The translations under genes and the position numbers were made by a program. A DNA stretch of 64,000 nt from Novosphingobium panipatense. Lineage in GTDB: Bacteria; Pseudomonadota; Alphaproteobacteria; Sphingomonadales; Sphingomonadaceae. Positions within the stretch are counted from its first letter, which is position 1. The number at the start of each line of letters is the position of its first letter. Location of the stretch: contig NZ_MSQB01000007.1 in the NCBI RefSeq assembly GCF_002149965.1, positions 1-64,000 of the forward strand, in the 5' to 3' direction. Below the pieces are notes generated by a model that saw only the letters and a program-made list of their open reading frames with translations, had not been told where the DNA came from and ran no database searches. Below are positions 62,589 to 64,000 of this stretch, in pieces.

Positions 62589-63991
62589 AAAAGATAATCC
62601 GCCTCGCTGCACTTGGCCTGCTGCTCTCCGGTTCCGCGGCGGCATTTGCGCAGAGTGCGCCCCCGGTCCCGGCACCGCAGCCCGTCCCGGTCGGGCAACC
62701 GGCCCCCGCCGACGAGGACGGCGGCCTTCAGGTGACCGTCTCCGACGACAGCGACTGGCAGGACCTCGGCATCGCCATCACCACTTTCGCCACCGACGCG
62801 GATGTGCCCACTGGCACCAATGCGGGCTCGACCGCCGCGCTCGGCCGCGCGCTGTCGCAAGTCGTGGCGGCGGACCTCAAGAACAACGGCCTGTTCAAGC
62901 CTTCGGGCCCTGACGGTCTGCCGCAGCCTGCCTATGCGCAGATCCAGGCGCCGGACTTCCCGGTATGGTCGGCCCGCGCAGCCAACATGCTGGTCCAGGG
63001 CTACGTCCGCGCGGGTGCGGGCGGCCAGATCACGGTCGGCTGCTATCTCTACGACGTGGCGCTCAAGCAGCAGCTGGTGAAGGGCGGCTGGCAGGTTCCC
63101 CCCGCCGACTGGCGCCGCGCCGCGCACAAGTGCGCCGACATGGTCTATTCGCGCCTTTCCGGCGAAAGCCCGTTCTTCGATTCCAAGATCGCCTATATCG
63201 CCGAGACCGGTCCAAAGGACCACCGCATGAAGCGCCTGGCGATCATGGATTCGGACGGCGCCAACCACCGCTACCTGACCAGCGGTCAGTCCACCGCGCT
63301 GACCCCGCGCTATTCGCCGGACTATTCGAAGATCCTCTACCTGTCCTATCTCAACGGCCAGCCGAGCATCTACGTCTACGACCTTGCCAGCAATACCCAG
63401 AAGCTGATCGCCCGTACCGGCAACCCGACGATGGCGCCGCGCTGGTCGCCGGACGGCAAGTGGGTGCTCTATTCGATGGCGTCTGGCGGCAATACCGACA
63501 TCTACCGCATCTCCTCGGCAGGCGGCGGCACCCCGCAGCGCCTGACCAATACGCCGGGCATCTCGATCGGCGGCTCCTACTCGCCCGACGGCAGCCAGAT
63601 CGTGTTCGAGAGCGATCGTTCGGGCAACCAGCAGATCTACGTGATGAATGCGGACGGATCCAACCAGCACCGCATCAGCTTCTTCGGCGGCCGTTCGGCA
63701 ACGCCGGAATGGAGCCCGCGCGGAGACCAGATCGCCTTTACCCATGTAGCGGGCAACTTGCGCATCGCGGTGATGAGCCCGAGCGGCGGCGGCATGCGCC
63801 ACCTCACGGATTCGTGGCAGGACGAGGCGCCGACCTGGTCGCCGAACGGCCGCATCATCCAGTTCTTCCGCACCGCCCGGGGCGCCGGAACCGCCTCGAT
63901 CTGGCAGGTCGACCTCACCGGCCGGAACGAGCGCAAGCTGCCGACCCCGGTGGGCGCATCGGACCCGGCATGGGGGCCGGTTCGCCCCTGA
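62585..63991 (+). CDS. tolB: Tol-Pal system protein TolB
   Basis: The 468-aa periplasmic beta-propeller has a signal peptide (IRLAALGLLLSGSAAAFA, cut near AQSAP), an N-terminal domain, and C-terminal PD40 propeller repeats (TPRYSPDYSKILYLSYLNGQ; SPDGKWVLYSMASGGNTDIY; SPDGSQIVFESDRSGNQQIY; SPRGDQIAFTHV; SPNGRIIQFFRTA). It binds Pal and TolA. The ATG overlaps the tolA stop (ATGA). pal probably follows past 64000. Confidence 0.97.
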   Translation: MKKIIRLAALGLLLSGSAAAFAQSAPPVPAPQPVPVGQPAPADEDGGLQVTVSDDSDWQDLGIAITTFATDADVPTGTNAGSTAALGRALSQVVAADLKNNGLFKPSGPDGLPQPAYAQIQAPDFPVWSARAANMLVQGYVRAGAGGQITVGCYLYDVALKQQLVKGGWQVPPADWRRAAHKCADMVYSRLSGESPFFDSKIAYIAETGPKDHRMKRLAIMDSDGANHRYLTSGQSTALTPRYSPDYSKILYLSYLNGQPSIYVYDLASNTQKLIARTGNPTMAPRWSPDGKWVLYSMASGGNTDIYRISSAGGGTPQRLTNTPGISIGGSYSPDGSQIVFESDRSGNQQIYVMNADGSNQHRISFFGGRSATPEWSPRGDQIAFTHVAGNLRIAVMSPSGGGMRHLTDSWQDEAPTWSPNGRIIQFFRTARGAGTASIWQVDLTGRNERKLPTPVGASDPAWGPVRP

Positions 63992-64000
63992 CGCTCCCTC

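Noticed and set aside
62534..63802. 422-aa frame opposite tolB
   Set aside because: It is a shadow of the tolB propeller repeats, with no independent support.

Overview
The window looks like chromosomal DNA from a high-GC alphaproteobacterium of the order Sphingomonadales, probably Novosphingobium or a close relative. This is inferred from gene content: crtY/crtI/crtB carotenoid genes, a large TonB-dependent receptor, an SspB adaptor, the DapD lysine branch, and a Tol operon preceded by ybgC. Coding density is high. I see no tRNA, rRNA, CRISPR array, transposase or prophage. All family assignments come from reading the translated sequence and have not been database-checked.

Layout. 0.1-4.4 kb (minus): trehalose operon otsB, GH15 hydrolase, otsA. 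4.7-11.1 kb: eukaryotic-PMM-like HAD phosphatase, membrane protein, Dps, pgl-nudix-acetyltransferase, dinB, Bcr/CflA-type exporter, and a 49-aa membrane protein. 11.6-16.4 kb (minus): carotenoid operon crtY-crtI-DUF1851-like-LOG-crtB. 16.4-26.3 kb: acetyltransferase, uracil-DNA-glycosylase-like gene, then an accessory metabolic block (FAD/NAD(P) protein, TonB receptor, MFS permease, LLM monooxygenase, aldo/keto reductase, Gfo/Idh oxidoreductase) carrying a shared 17-bp palindrome and two copies of a 195-bp repeat. 26.4-31 kb: SRAP-like protein lacking its nucleophile, TPP riboswitch and thiC, DUF72 protein, and an atypical response regulator. 31-37.6 kb: many small secreted, lipoprotein or hypothetical genes plus PhnA, OsmC and DUF2061. 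37.6-46.8 kb: surface-polysaccharide/Kdo locus (glycosyltransferase, KpsC-like, IMPase-like, DUF2279, PhyH-like, kpsF, kdsB, kdsA). 47-54.5 kb: TIM-barrel isomerase, GMC oxidoreductase, small membrane proteins, DUF1810, dapD, lipoprotein, gmk. 54.5-59.7 kb: sspB-like gene, then the histidine genes hisB-yciI-hisH-hisA-orf-hisF, a tiny PEP-CTERM protein, hisE, and a HIT protein. 60-64 kb: ybgC-tolQ-tolR-tolA-tolB, with pal expected just past the end.

How the genes work together: OtsA and OtsB make trehalose, and the GH15 enzyme in the same operon may cleave it or a related glucan. CrtB, CrtI and CrtY act in sequence to make, desaturate and cyclise phytoene. KpsF, KdsB and KdsA supply CMP-Kdo, which fits the KpsC-like protein because KpsC enzymes build Kdo linkers for capsule. 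The Tol proteins form the envelope energy-transducing complex.

Most interesting signals: a nested palindromic repeat with a conserved loop (three copies and a remnant); a 17-bp palindrome shared by a TonB receptor and a flavoprotein gene; SRAP-like and response-regulator proteins lacking their key catalytic or phosphorylation residues; LOG and DUF1851-like genes inside the carotenoid operon; and a 71-aa PEP-CTERM protein in the his region.
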